From: Phil1 sp040767925 | GTDB lineage: Bacteria; Bacillota; Clostridia; Christensenellales; CAG-138 | Assembly (NCBI GenBank): GCA_040767925.1 | Contig: JAXGNN010000003.1 | Coordinates: forward strand, 434,001 to 498,000 | DNA: 64,000 nucleotides | Reading direction: 5' to 3' | In this document: piece after piece, positions 51,345 to 63,131 of the stretch | How positions within the stretch are numbered: position 1 is the stretch's first letter | Layout: each line of letters starts with the position of its first letter | Made by a program: the position numbers and the translations under genes | The notes under the pieces: generated by a model | Database searches by the model: none | What the model was told of the DNA's origin: nothing | Seen by the model: only the letters and a program-made list of their open reading frames with translations

Positions 51345-52105
51345 CAGATTTTCCCTCCCAGATAGTAATAGATGATGACGAGCGCCTCGCGCATATAGTC
51401 GTTGGGCGTGATGTAGGCGACGCCGCGCGCGCCGACGCCCTCGGCGTCGAGCCCAAGCGAGCGCGCGACCTTTTCCGCGCGAAGGACGTGGAAGCGCGTC
51501 GTCACGAAGAGCACCTTTTTGCCCTCGCCAAGCTCGTTGTCGATGATGCGCTTGGAGTTGAGGAGGTTCGTATAGGTGCTGTCGGATTTTTCCTCCTTGC
51601 GGATGCGGCTCCCGTCGAGCCCGCTTGAGACGAGATAGCGCCGCATGGCCTCCGCCTCGGTGATCTCCTCCCCGCTGCCCTGCCCGCCGGAGAGGACGAC
51701 GATGGTGTCCGGGTTGGCGTTGGCGTAATCGAGCGCGACGTCGAGCCTGCGCTTGAGCGTGAGGGAAACCCTCTCCCCCCGTATCCCGCAGCCGAGCACG
51801 ATGAGCGCGTCCGCGCCCGGGTCGGGCCGGACATGCCCTTCCTTATAAATCAGCGGCACCATGACGAGGAGGATCAGCGCGTACCCGGCGTATCCCGCGA
51901 CGAGCAGCCATTTGAGAAACAGGCCGAAGCCCGCCTGGAAAAACCGCTCCGCCGCAGGATAGAACAGGCCGATGAGGAAAAGCGGCAGCCCGAGAAGCGC
52001 CGGGAGCACCGTCCCCGCGTTAGGGTTGGAATACATCAAAACCGCGGCGGTATCGAGTATGCCGAGCGCGCCGAGTATGAGCAGGCCAATTCGCAACGCG
52101 CTCAC
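51344..52105 (-). CDS. YdcF family (DUF218) membrane protein
   Basis: A 253-residue protein with three or four N-terminal membrane segments (about residues 5-25, 30-50 and 60-85) and a DUF218 domain (about 95-235: 'ADALIVLGCGIRGERVSLTL', 'TIVVLSGGQGSGEEITEAEA', 'VLFVTTRFHVLRAEKVA'). DUF218 proteins such as SanA and YdcF affect envelope permeability or polysaccharide metabolism, with no settled reaction. It overlaps the transporter gene upstream by 4 bases and DUF2087 downstream by one. Confidence 0.87.
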   Translation of the reverse strand: MSALRIGLLILGALGILDTAAVLMYSNPNAGTVLPALLGLPLFLIGLFYPAAERFFQAGFGLFLKWLLVAGYAGYALILLVMVPLIYKEGHVRPDPGADALIVLGCGIRGERVSLTLKRRLDVALDYANANPDTIVVLSGGQGSGEEITEAEAMRRYLVSSGLDGSRIRKEEKSDSTYTNLLNSKRIIDNELGEGKKVLFVTTRFHVLRAEKVARSLGLDAEGVGARGVAYITPNDYMREALVIIYYYLGGKI

Positions 52106-53052
52106 GGCCGCTCCTCGCTCAGGCAGACGGCCTCCGCGGGAACCAGCCTGGCGCCCTTGAGCGTGTAATTGGCGACGTACACGCCCGCGAGCACCAGCGC
52201 CGTGCCGACGGCCTGCAGGAGGGTGAACTTCTCATGCAGGAACGCCACGCCCGCCAGCACCGCGACGATGGTCGTGATGCCCGCAAACGAGGTGCAGCGC
52301 GCGGCCCCGATGGTGTTGAGCGCGTAATTCGCCATGAGGAAGGCCAGCACCTGGCAGCCGACGGAGAGATACAGGACGGCGGTGAGGAAGCCCATATCCG
52401 TAAACGGCGCCGCAAGGTATGCCGCCATCGTGCCCCTGACGCCGTGCTCGACGAGGGCCACGCCCGTGAACGTCACCGCGCCGAGCGCCGCCATGACGAA
52501 GGTTTTCTCCGTGCTCGTATAATGAAGCGCCCTGCGCGAGAACGTGACGGAAAGCCCGTCGCTCGCCATGGCGAGTATGATCATGAGGTAGCCGAGAATG
52601 TTGAGCGAGGCGTCGAGCCCCTTGGCGAGCACCATCGTCAAGACGCCCGCGATGGAGACGGCGATGCCCGCAACCTGCGGCCTGGTGGGTTTCTCCTTGA
52701 TGATGAGGCTGCAAAGGACGATCGTGACGATGGGCAGGAACGTCACCAGGGAGCCGCTCTCGGACGCGGTCGTGAGCTTCACGCCGTATGTTTCGCCGAT
52801 GAAGTACAGCACGGGCTGGAAGACGGCGATGAGCATCAGCGGCCATATGCCCTTATGACGAAGATCGATCTTCATGACGCCGAGCAGCACGCAGACCCCC
52901 ATCGCGGCGAACGCGAAGAGGAAACGCCAGGAAAGCAGCGTAAAGGCGCTGTAGGTATTGACGGTCTCCTTCGTGAAAAGGAAGCTCAGGGCAAACAACA
53001 CGTGCGAAAAAATCCCGCACAGCACGCCCGAAAGGTCGGTCCTGTTTTTCAT
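52102..53052 (-). CDS. EamA/DMT-family transporter
   Basis: A 316-residue membrane protein with ten hydrophobic segments in two EamA repeats, as in amino-acid and metabolite exporters of the drug/metabolite superfamily. The ATG at 53052 ('MKNRTDLSGVLCG') is the natural start of the first helix. It has no Shine-Dalgarno, and an extended -10 (TGCTATACT on the minus strand) lies so close that transcription would begin at about the ATG, so a leaderless mRNA is possible. Longer in-frame starts add 31 unrelated residues. It is the first gene of a three-gene operon, and the substrate is unknown. Confidence 0.87.
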   Translation of the reverse strand: MKNRTDLSGVLCGIFSHVLFALSFLFTKETVNTYSAFTLLSWRFLFAFAAMGVCVLLGVMKIDLRHKGIWPLMLIAVFQPVLYFIGETYGVKLTTASESGSLVTFLPIVTIVLCSLIIKEKPTRPQVAGIAVSIAGVLTMVLAKGLDASLNILGYLMIILAMASDGLSVTFSRRALHYTSTEKTFVMAALGAVTFTGVALVEHGVRGTMAAYLAAPFTDMGFLTAVLYLSVGCQVLAFLMANYALNTIGAARCTSFAGITTIVAVLAGVAFLHEKFTLLQAVGTALVLAGVYVANYTLKGARLVPAEAVCLSEERP

Positions 53053-53058
53053 AAAGCC

Positions 53059-53067
53059 AGTATAGCA
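53059..53067 (-). promoter_or_regulatory. Extended -10 promoter directly before the EamA start codon
   Basis: Minus strand TGC-TATACT, ending six bases before the ATG. No -35 is evident. Implies a leaderless transcript if used. Confidence 0.45.
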
Positions 53068-53124
53068 CAATGTGAAATGGGAGTGTAGACGGGATGTTAA
53101 TTTTGTCAACACTTTACGGCGCGG

Positions 53125-53153
53125 TTGCAAAGGATTCCCCATCATGCTAAAAT
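53125..53153 (+). promoter_or_regulatory. Promoter of secA
   Basis: TTGCAA (53125-53130), 17-base spacer ending TGC, TAAAAT (53148-53153): an extended -10 promoter 33 bases before the secA start. Confidence 0.7.
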
Positions 53154-53186
53154 CATGCTGTTGTATTATGGAAAGAGGGTATTTGC

Positions 53187-55919
<2,733 letters not shown>

Positions 55920-55989
55920 CGGCAGATCGGCGCGAACGGGATGAACAGAATATCAACAGCAAATACAGGATAAAAGGAAGTGAGAAAGA

Positions 55990-57091
55990 GTGATCCAACT
56001 GGAAGAAACAAGGCAGAAGCTCGCGGAAACGGTCGAAACGCTCAAAGAGGCAGGTGGATCCCTTTAACCTCGCCGAACTGAGCGAGGAAAAGGCGCGTCT
56101 CGAGGAGCAGATGGCCGAAGCCGGCTTCTGGAACGATGTGGAAAACGCCAACAAGGTCAACCAGCGCGTAAAGAGCATCTCGGCGAAGCTTGAAAAGTAT
56201 AAAAAGCTCACGGCGCGCTGCGACGACCTCGACGTGCTCATGGATATGGCGGACGAGGCGGAGGACACGAGCCTCATCCCCGAGATCGAGGCGGAATACG
56301 CGGCGCTCGAGGCGGCGGTCGCGGCACTCAAGCTCGAGACGCTGCTCAAAGGCCCCTACGACGCGCGAAACGCCATCCTCTCCCTCCACGCGGGCGCGGG
56401 CGGCACCGAGGCGCAGGACTGGGTTTCGATGCTCTACCGCATGTACACGCGCTACTGCGAGCGCAACGGCTTCGCGGTGCGCGAGCTCGATCTGCTCGAC
56501 GGCGACGAGGCCGGCGTCAAGAGCGTCACCTTCGAGGTGACGGGCGACAACGCCTACGGCTACCTCAAGGCCGAAAAGGGCGTGCACCGGCTCGTGCGCA
56601 TCTCCCCCTTCGACTCCGCGGGGAGAAGGCATACCTCCTTCGCCTCGCTCGACGTGACGCCCATCTTCGACGACGACAGCGACGAGGTCGAAATCGATCC
56701 CGACGACATCCGCATCGACACCTATCGAAGCGGCGGCGCGGGCGGGCAGAACGTCAACAAGGTCAGCTCCGCCATACGCATCACGCACATCCCCACAGGC
56801 ATCGTCGTGCAGTGTCAGAACGAGCGAAGCCAGCTCCAGAATAAGGAGATGGCGATGCGCATGCTGCGCGGCAAGCTCCTCGAGGTCGCCGAGCGCGAGC
56901 GCATGGAGCAGATGGTGGAGATCAAGGGCGAAATGAAGAAAATCGAGTGGGGCAGCCAGATCCGCTCCTATGTGTTCCAGCCCTATACGCTCGTCAAGGA
57001 CCACCGCACGGGCGTCGAGGACGGCAACATCCAGGCGGTCATGGACGGCGACATCGAGGCGTTCATCGACGCGTTCCTGGCACAGAGCTGA
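55990..57091 (+). CDS. prfB: Peptide chain release factor 2, programmed +1 frameshift
   Basis: RF2 ends translation at UGA and UAA. The gene is in two frames. A GTG start (55990) with AAGGAAG nine bases upstream encodes 25 codons ending ...'LKEAGGSL', then an in-frame TAA (56065-56067). The rest reads in the +1 frame from AAC at 56066 to the stop at 57089-57091, giving about 366 residues, as in E. coli RF2. The site is CTT TAA C, with a Shine-Dalgarno-like AGGTGG four bases upstream of CTT, copying the classic AGGGGG-TAT-CTT-TGA-C design except that the stop is UAA. 'SPFDSAGRRHTSF' (tripeptide motif) and 'GGAGGQNVNK' (GGQ) are intact. An internal GTG at 56054 would miss the conserved N-terminus. 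Confidence 0.9.
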
Positions 57092-57115
57092 TACATGGCA
57101 TAAACAATGATTTTT

Positions 57116-57140
57116 CGAAGCGGCGCTCTGCGCCGCTTCG
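57116..57140 (+). terminator. Terminator of prfB
   Basis: CGAAGCGGCGC, TCT loop, GCGCCGCTTCG, followed by CTTTATATCTTTTT. Confidence 0.85.
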
Positions 57141-57166
57141 CTTTATATCTTTTTATCCCGCCGCGT

Positions 57167-57174
57167 GCTATAAT
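57167..57174 (+). promoter_or_regulatory. Extended -10 of the PHP-domain gene
   Basis: TGC-TATAAT (TATAAT 57169-57174) without a good -35, 63 bases before the start codon. Confidence 0.45.
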
Positions 57175-57236
57175 TTACCGGAACGTTCCGTTAACCATAT
57201 AAACATATAAAATAGATAAATCGCGGAGGGATCGGC

Positions 57237-58070
57237 ATGTACGCGAACCTGCATATGCACTCCACATTTTCGGACGGCACGGATACGCCCGCGGAGCTGT
57301 TGGCGCTCGCGCGGGAAAACCGGGTCGCGGTCATCTCCATCACGGATCACGACACGGTGGACGGCGTAAACAGCCTGGGCGACCTCGGCGCGATCGAGGG
57401 CGTCAGGGTCATCCCCGGCATAGAAATTTCCTGCCTCGCCGGCAGGAAACTCCTGCATGTGCTCGGCTATCACATCGACGCGCGCAGCGCGGCGCTCGAC
57501 GCGCTCATCGCGCGCATGTCGAGGGACAAAACCGAGAACACGCGCGTCATCTTCGGGCGCGCGCTCGCGCGGGGCGCCTTCGACTATTCCTGGGAGCGCG
57601 TCGTTGAGGTGAGCCCCGGCCAAAAGCGGCTCTCGGGCATCCACGTCATGAAGGCGATGGAAACGGACGGTTACCGCGTGCCCGGCATGACGCTCATCGA
57701 GATGTTCCGCAAGTATTTCCTGCCCTCGGGGGAGGGCTTCGTCGATACCCCCATCGCGGGCGGGTACGACGCGATCGACGCCGTCAAGGCCGCCGGCGGC
57801 ATACCGGTCGTCGCCCATCCCAAGAGCATCGAAAACGACCGCACGGTGATCGACCTTCTCGAATACGGCGCAATGGGGCTGGAAGTTTACCACCCGACGC
57901 ACTCCAAGGAGGAAACGGAAAAGTACCTCCGCCTCGCGACGGAGCGCAAATGCTATGTCACGGGCGGGTCCGACTGGCATGGGGGGCACAATGGCCCGGA
58001 CGTGACGAGCTTCACCGTAACGGGCCTCGCGCACGCGGATTATCCGATCCTGAACGTCCGGAGCGTTTAA
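57237..58070 (+). CDS. PHP-domain phosphoesterase (TrpH/RNase AM-like)
   Basis: A 277-residue trinuclear-metal phosphoesterase: 'NLHMHSTFSDGTDTPAEL' (metal histidines), 'ISITDHDTVDGV', 'VIPGIEISC', and C-terminal 'PVVAHPKSIENDR' and 'GSDWHGG'. The family includes the E. coli 5'-3' exonuclease RNase AM (YciV) and 3',5'-nucleoside bisphosphate phosphatases. RNA-end processing or pAp removal is the likely role. The start has CGGAGGGA upstream. It is a single-gene unit between two terminators. Confidence 0.88.
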   Translation: MYANLHMHSTFSDGTDTPAELLALARENRVAVISITDHDTVDGVNSLGDLGAIEGVRVIPGIEISCLAGRKLLHVLGYHIDARSAALDALIARMSRDKTENTRVIFGRALARGAFDYSWERVVEVSPGQKRLSGIHVMKAMETDGYRVPGMTLIEMFRKYFLPSGEGFVDTPIAGGYDAIDAVKAAGGIPVVAHPKSIENDRTVIDLLEYGAMGLEVYHPTHSKEETEKYLRLATERKCYVTGGSDWHGGHNGPDVTSFTVTGLAHADYPILNVRSV

Positions 58071-58084
58071 ACGTACGAAATATG

Positions 58085-58112
58085 AAACGGGGCGGTAAAA
58101 GCCGCCCCGTTT
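58085..58112. terminator. Bidirectional terminator between the PHP gene and the cit operon
   Basis: AAACGGGGCGG and its complement with a 6-base loop. Plus strand continues CGATTT, and on minus the stem ends in TTT. The two genes converge here. Confidence 0.8.
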
Positions 58113-58132
58113 CGATTTGCTCTCATTGCCGC

Positions 58133-59443
58133 TTAAATCTCCATATAGTCCGAGAGCGAGGAAAGCAGCAGCGCGAGCGAGAGGACGTCCGCCGAGCCGC
58201 CGGGGCTGAGGTTCCTTTCGATAAAGGCGTCGTCCAACTCCGTAAGCGCCTCGAGGCGCTCTTCCGCGGGCAGCTTGTTGATGCGCGCGGCCTCCCTTTG
58301 CGCGAAAAGCAGCCCTTCTTCCCCGCCCCTGTGGACGAGGTTGGTGTCGTACAGCTTTTCCATAATGACGCTCAGCGTCAGCGCGGCCGCGTCCCCGATC
58401 GGATAGCCGAACTTCAGGAAGCCTTCCAGCGCGGCCTTCGCCCCCATCGCCGCGGGGAAGCCGCCCGCAGCCTCGCCCCGCGCGCCGGAAGCGCCCGTTT
58501 TCGCATAGACGCGCTCCCCGTTGGTTGCGGGATTCGCCCGCGCCGCGGCGAGCGCCGCCCCCATGCCGACGGACGCGAGGCGCGCCGCCTCGCCGCGCGC
58601 GGGCCGCCCGGTCTGCAGGTGGACGCACGCGCCCGCGAGCAGCATGCCCATCGAGAAAATCGCGCCCTTGTGGGTGTTCACGCCTCTCGTCGCGCCGCGC
58701 ATGGCCTCCTCCGCCATAAGCCCTTGCGCGCGCAGGCCGCGCGCGAGCGTCTCCGGCGCTTCGTCAAAGGAGCGCAGCGCAAGGGACGCCATGCGCTCGA
58801 AATGCGGTGCGATCGCCTCGGCGCTGCGGTAAAAACTGTCGATGTTCATATCGCGGTGCGCGCCGCTGTTGCGGCGGTCGACCAGGCCGGGCTTGGGCGT
58901 CGCGCCGACCTCGGCGACGAGCGCGTCGTACGCGAGCGCGGCAAGCTTTTGGGCCGCGAAGGCGGAGAGCAGCTCGTTCGTGCGCGCGGCGAGCGCTTCC
59001 ATGCCGTGCGCCCTGCTGCGCGCGCAGGCGGCTACGGGGCCGCCGCAGACGATGCAGCGCCTCTCGATGCCGCGCGAGAGCTTCTCCCCCGTGACGTCGA
59101 TCACGTCGATGTCGTAGAGGCGCGAAACCTCGCCTTCCTCCTCGGCGGCGAGCGCCGCGGCCTTCACGCGCTTTGCCTTCATGTCGAAGACGAAATACGC
59201 CTCACACCCCGTGAAGGAGGAAGCGAACACGCGCTCCACGGCCGGAGGCAGCAGCCGCTCGAAGCGCTTCACGCCCTCGCGGAAAGCGAGTTCGATGAGC
59301 GGCGTGCGCTTAGTCGCCCCGGGAATGTTCATCGTGAAGCACGCCACGGGCAGCCCGTGGCGCGCGATCAGCTCCGTTTGCTTTTCCGCCCTCCGCTCGC
59401 GGCAGCGGAGCATGTCATCGAGGGAGACTTGTAAGATATTCAT
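58133..59443 (-). CDS. citXG: CitX-CitG fusion (citrate lyase cofactor biosynthesis and transfer)
   Basis: A 436-residue fusion. Residues 1-165 match CitX, which attaches the phosphoribosyl-dephospho-CoA group to the citrate lyase acyl carrier ('MLRCRERRAEKQTELIARHG', 'MNIPGATKRTPLIELAFREG'). Residues about 170-436 match CitG, which makes the triphosphoribosyl-dephospho-CoA precursor ('EVGATPKPGLVDRRNSGAHR', 'RGVNTHKGAIFSMGML', 'LSPGGSADVLSLALLLSSL'). The fused form occurs in several Clostridia. The start overlaps citC by 29 bases and lacks a clear ribosome binding site, so coupling to citC is likely. It is the last gene of the operon. Confidence 0.9.
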   Translation of the reverse strand: MNILQVSLDDMLRCRERRAEKQTELIARHGLPVACFTMNIPGATKRTPLIELAFREGVKRFERLLPPAVERVFASSFTGCEAYFVFDMKAKRVKAAALAAEEEGEVSRLYDIDVIDVTGEKLSRGIERRCIVCGGPVAACARSRAHGMEALAARTNELLSAFAAQKLAALAYDALVAEVGATPKPGLVDRRNSGAHRDMNIDSFYRSAEAIAPHFERMASLALRSFDEAPETLARGLRAQGLMAEEAMRGATRGVNTHKGAIFSMGMLLAGACVHLQTGRPARGEAARLASVGMGAALAAARANPATNGERVYAKTGASGARGEAAGGFPAAMGAKAALEGFLKFGYPIGDAAALTLSVIMEKLYDTNLVHRGGEEGLLFAQREAARINKLPAEERLEALTELDDAFIERNLSPGGSADVLSLALLLSSLSDYMEI

Positions 59444-60380
59444 ATGTTGTGGGCGGAACGAGCCGCCTCAGCTCCTCCATATTGCCTTCCTTCAGGTATT
59501 TTCGCACCGCGCTCGCGGAAATGTCGTCCTTGCGCGGGATCTCGATGAATTCGATCCCGTACTGCGGCAGAAGCTCGCGCATCTTTTCGTTATAGGCGCG
59601 CGTCACGGGGCAGAAAGGCTCCGTGCCGACGTAGCGGCGCGCGATCTGAAGCCCCGGCGCGATGCGCGAGGCGAACACCGCGATGTCCATTTCCGTGCGC
59701 ACGTCCTCCGCCCTCACGCGGTCCTTGATGAAATACGCGGGAAAGGTCGCGCGGGAAACGAGGTAGTCCTCGCTGCGCGCGACGCAGAGATTCTCGATGT
59801 CCGCCGTGCCCCTTTTCACGAGCTCGTAGCGGTCCTTCGCGGGGAAATGCGCCGCGTCCTCGCTGACGACGAACACGTAGAGGAAGTCGCAGGCCTTCGC
59901 CGCGGTTTCTATGAGGTGCCTGTGGCCGAGTGTGAACGGGTCGCAGTTGACCACGCACGCGCCCTTGATCCCCCCGGCTTTCGGGAGGGAGGAAATGAAG
60001 TTCGCGATGCCGTCCCGCCTGTCCTCGAGCATGACTGCGTCACGCGTCCGCGCGACGGGATAGAACCCAAGCGAGCGGAACAGTTCCTCGCTGCCGGGCT
60101 TGGTGAAGAGGAAAAGATGCTCCCTCCCCCGCCTTGCCGCCTCGTTGACGAGCTCGGACACGATGGTGGCCGCCGCACCCTCGCCCTCGGCGAACGGAGC
60201 GACCGCGACGTACTTGACGACGCTGCCGTCGAGGCAGCCGCAGGCGCCGACGCGCCCGTCGTATTCGCGAAGGACGGCGCAGTAATCCGCGCCGCCCTCC
60301 ATCGTGAGGCCGCGCTCCGCGAGGAAGGAGCGTATCTCCCTCTCCCGCACGGTATTCAGCGCGCCCGTTTCAAGTTCCAT
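59415..60380 (-). CDS. citC: [Citrate (pro-3S)-lyase] ligase
   Basis: A 321-residue ligase that acetylates the citrate lyase prosthetic group to activate the enzyme. An N-terminal GNAT-like domain (about 1-120) precedes a nucleotidyltransferase-like domain with 'CDPFTLGHRHLIETAA' (HxGH-type, here 'TLGHRH'), 'EDAAHFPAKDRYELVKRGTA' and 'DDISASAVRKYL'. It starts two bases after the citF stop with GAGGG upstream. Its presence beside citDEF shows that a complete, activatable citrate lyase is encoded. Confidence 0.93.
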   Translation of the reverse strand: MELETGALNTVREREIRSFLAERGLTMEGGADYCAVLREYDGRVGACGCLDGSVVKYVAVAPFAEGEGAAATIVSELVNEAARRGREHLFLFTKPGSEELFRSLGFYPVARTRDAVMLEDRRDGIANFISSLPKAGGIKGACVVNCDPFTLGHRHLIETAAKACDFLYVFVVSEDAAHFPAKDRYELVKRGTADIENLCVARSEDYLVSRATFPAYFIKDRVRAEDVRTEMDIAVFASRIAPGLQIARRYVGTEPFCPVTRAYNEKMRELLPQYGIEFIEIPRKDDISASAVRKYLKEGNMEELRRLVPPTTYEYLTSLPR

Positions 60381-60382
60381 GC

Positions 60383-61921
60383 TTATCCCTCGTCGATCTC
60401 GCGGATGAGGTCGATGACCGTGTTGTCGCGGTACATCGCGACGCCCACGATCTTCTCCTTATACCGAATGGGCTCGGGCACGCCCACGATGCGCTCGCAG
60501 CGCTTCTGGAGCTGCTCGATGCTCGTCACGGGGATGCCCGCTGCGGCGAGCTTCTCCGCGACGTCGGGGCGCGCCGGGTTCACGGCGATGCCCTGGTCGG
60601 TCACGACCACGTCCACGACGCTCCCGGGGGTGACGATGGTGTTCACGCGCTTGACGATCGACGGGATGCGCCCGCGCGTAAGCGGCGCCACGACCACCGC
60701 GAGGCTCGCGCCCGCCGCCGTGTCGGGATGGCCGCCGATCGCGCCGCGGATGACGCCGTCGGAGCCCGTGAGCACGTTGATGTTGAAATCCGTGTCGATC
60801 TCGAGCGCGGAGAGCACCACGAAATCGAGCTGGTTCACCGCCGCGCCGCTGTTTAAATAGCTCGCGTAGAACGAGGCGTCGATCTGCTGGTGGAAGCGGT
60901 TGTTCTTGAGCGAGTTCGCGGCGATGAGGTCGAAGCTCTGCACGTCGAGTATCTTGTCGACGAGGCCCTCCTCGTGCATCTCGACGATCTGGCCGGTGAT
61001 GCCGCCCAGGGCGAAGCGCGCGTGGATGTTGCCCTCGATCATCTTCTCGCGCAGGTACCGCGCGGTTGCGAGGCTCGCCCCGCCGGAGCCCATCTGCATG
61101 GAGAAGCCCTCGTAGAAATAGCCGCTCGCCTCGATGACGTCCGCCGTGGTCTTTGCGATGAGCAGTTCCTTGGGGTTTTTCGTGAAGCGGGTCGCGCCGC
61201 TCATGATGCCCTTGGGATCGCCGATGCTGTCCACCTTGACGACATAATCCACGTTGCTCTCGGGGATGCCGAAGGGCGCGTTGGGATAGCGCACGAGGTG
61301 GTCCGTGATGATGACGCACTTGTCGGCCATGAGCGCGTCGAGCTTGGCGTAGCCGAGGCTGCCGCAGCAGGAGGTGTTGTCCTCGTCGCGGTTGTAGCCG
61401 TTGGCGTTGCCGTAGGGGTCGCATGAGGGCGCGCCGAGGAAGGCGACGTCTATGTGCAGTTCGCCCGACTCGATGGCCGCCGCGCGGCCGCCGTGGGAGC
61501 GGAACACCACGGGGAAATCCATGAGCCCGCGCGAGACCGTCTCGGCGAGCTTGCCGCGAAGGCCGCTCGTTTCAATATGCGTCACGACGCCGTTTTTGAT
61601 GTGCGCGATCATGGGCTCGTGGATGTCCGTGAGCGAGCTTGCGGCGACGGTGAGGTCCCGTATGCCCAAACGCGCGATCTCCTCGAGCACCATGTTGACG
61701 ATATAATCGCCGTTGCGGAAATGGTGGTGGAAGGAAACGGTCATCCCGTCGCGAAGCCCGCTCAGGCGGATGGCCTCCTCGAGGCTCGCGACGACCTTGT
61801 TTTTCGAATTCAGCCTGTCGCGGAACGTCTCCTCGCTCTTTTTCGGCGTGCCGGAAAACGCGCCGTGCTGCGCCGTGATCTTTTCGATGTGCGGTATGGA
61901 CTTGATGTTGATCTCCTGCAT
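60383..61921 (-). CDS. citF: Citrate lyase alpha subunit (citrate:acetyl-ACP transferase)
   Basis: A 512-residue CoA-transferase-fold subunit that swaps acetyl for citrate on the acyl carrier CitD. Blocks include 'VSFHHHFRNGDYIVNMVLEE', 'FLGAPSCDPYGNANGYN', 'GSGGASLATARYLREKM' and 'GAIGGHPDTAAGASL'. The ATG at 61921 follows GGAGG by seven bases and begins two bases after the citE stop. It is the third gene of citD-citE-citF-citC-citXG. Citrate is split to acetate and oxaloacetate by the three-subunit complex. Confidence 0.95.
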   Translation of the reverse strand: MQEINIKSIPHIEKITAQHGAFSGTPKKSEETFRDRLNSKNKVVASLEEAIRLSGLRDGMTVSFHHHFRNGDYIVNMVLEEIARLGIRDLTVAASSLTDIHEPMIAHIKNGVVTHIETSGLRGKLAETVSRGLMDFPVVFRSHGGRAAAIESGELHIDVAFLGAPSCDPYGNANGYNRDEDNTSCCGSLGYAKLDALMADKCVIITDHLVRYPNAPFGIPESNVDYVVKVDSIGDPKGIMSGATRFTKNPKELLIAKTTADVIEASGYFYEGFSMQMGSGGASLATARYLREKMIEGNIHARFALGGITGQIVEMHEEGLVDKILDVQSFDLIAANSLKNNRFHQQIDASFYASYLNSGAAVNQLDFVVLSALEIDTDFNINVLTGSDGVIRGAIGGHPDTAAGASLAVVVAPLTRGRIPSIVKRVNTIVTPGSVVDVVVTDQGIAVNPARPDVAEKLAAAGIPVTSIEQLQKRCERIVGVPEPIRYKEKIVGVAMYRDNTVIDLIREIDEG

Positions 61922-61923
61922 GG

Positions 61924-62808
61924 TCAAACCTCCTCGATGGGCGTCCTGCCCGCGGCCTCGGCGAGCCGCACCAGATAGCGCGCACGCTCCACGACGGGCT
62001 TGTCGATCATCCTTCCGTTGAGGGCGACGACGCCGCTGCCCCTGCGCTCGGCCTCCTCGCTCGCCTCGATGACGGCGCGGGCCTTCTCAAGATCCTTCTC
62101 CTTGGGCGTGAACACCCTGTGGAGCGGGGGGATCTGGCGCGGGTTGATGACGCTCTTGCCGTTGAAGCCGAGCTTGTGAATGAGCTCCGCCTCCGCGACG
62201 AAGCCCTCCTCGTTGTTGACGTCGCTGTAGACGGTGTCGAGCGCGTCGATGCCCGCGGCGCGCGCGGCGTTCAGGATCATGCAGCGGGCGAAGAACAGCT
62301 CCGTGCCGTCGCTGCGCGTGGTCTTAAGGTCGGTCACATAGTCCTCGGCGCCCAGCGCGATGCCGATGAGGCGCTTGGAGGCGAAGGCGATCTCCTTGGC
62401 GTTGAGCACGCCCGCCGCGCTTTCTATGGCGGCCATCATGCCCGTTTTGCCCACGGGGATGCCGGCCTCGCGCTCGATGCGCTCGATCTCGCGCTCGCAA
62501 TCCAGCACGTCCTTCGCGCTTTCGGTTTTGGGGAGGCGGATGACGTTGGGCTGCGCGCGCACCATCGCCTCGAGGTCCTTTACGCCAAGGCCGCTCGAGA
62601 GGTCGTTGATGCGCACGACGATCTCCTTCGAGCCGTAGGAAAGCTCCGTCAGCGCGCTGTACACGAGGAAACGCGCGGAATCCTTCTCGTTGACGGAAAC
62701 GGAATCCTCAAGGTCGAACATGATGGAATCGGAGCCGTAAATATGCGCGTCGCGCACCATTCCGGGGTTGTTGCCCGGCACGAACAGCATGCTGCGTCTG
62801 AGCTTCAT
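61924..62808 (-). CDS. citE: Citrate lyase beta subunit (citryl-ACP lyase)
   Basis: A 294-residue HpcH/HpaI aldolase-fold subunit that cleaves citryl-CitD to acetyl-CitD and oxaloacetate. 'RRSMLFVPGNNPGMVRDAHI', 'DSIMFDLEDSVSVNEKD' (metal-site Glu/Asp) and 'GAEDYVTDLKTTRS' are family blocks. The ATG at 62808 overlaps the citD stop by four bases (ATGA). Longer in-frame starts lie antisense to nothing known and overlap citD in a different frame, so they are rejected. Confidence 0.95.
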   Translation of the reverse strand: MKLRRSMLFVPGNNPGMVRDAHIYGSDSIMFDLEDSVSVNEKDSARFLVYSALTELSYGSKEIVVRINDLSSGLGVKDLEAMVRAQPNVIRLPKTESAKDVLDCEREIERIEREAGIPVGKTGMMAAIESAAGVLNAKEIAFASKRLIGIALGAEDYVTDLKTTRSDGTELFFARCMILNAARAAGIDALDTVYSDVNNEEGFVAEAELIHKLGFNGKSVINPRQIPPLHRVFTPKEKDLEKARAVIEASEEAERRGSGVVALNGRMIDKPVVERARYLVRLAEAAGRTPIEEV

Positions 62809-63101
62809 TTCTTCGTCCCCCACTGATAGGCTTCGCTTCCGGCGGCGCGGTACGCCGCGGTCTTCACGCGCGCCATCACGGTGCAATCCAGCGCGCCCTT
62901 GTCGACGGCGTCGACGGCGGCGCTCGTCACGCCGAGCTCCGCGAGCGTTTCGCGTATGACCTTTTCGATCTGCTTGCCGAACTGCTGCATCACGGCGCTC
63001 GTCAGCGTGAGGGCAATGCCCTCCTGCCGGCCCGGCTCGATGCGCACGATGATGTCGCTGGACTCCATGGTGCCGGCGACGCCCTTTGTCACGATCTGCA
63101 T
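62805..63101 (-). CDS. citD: Citrate lyase acyl carrier protein (gamma subunit)
   Basis: A 98-residue acyl carrier. The attachment serine is Ser14 in 'GTMESSDIIV', where CitX places the phosphoribosyl-dephospho-CoA arm. The ATG at 63101 has GGAGGG seven bases upstream; longer in-frame starts run through the promoter region. It is the first gene of the citrate lyase operon and divergent from a TetR regulator. Confidence 0.95.
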   Translation of the reverse strand: MQIVTKGVAGTMESSDIIVRIEPGRQEGIALTLTSAVMQQFGKQIEKVIRETLAELGVTSAAVDAVDKGALDCTVMARVKTAAYRAAGSEAYQWGTKK

Positions 63102-63131
63102 GGTAGACCCTCCAAGGATGATTTGCAGGCA

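Noticed and set aside
56041..56070. prfB read as a frameshifted pseudogene or a start at the internal GTG
   Set aside because: The upstream 25 codons have a ribosome binding site and RF2-like N-terminal sequence, and the slip site has the known programmed design, so a programmed frameshift is the better explanation.
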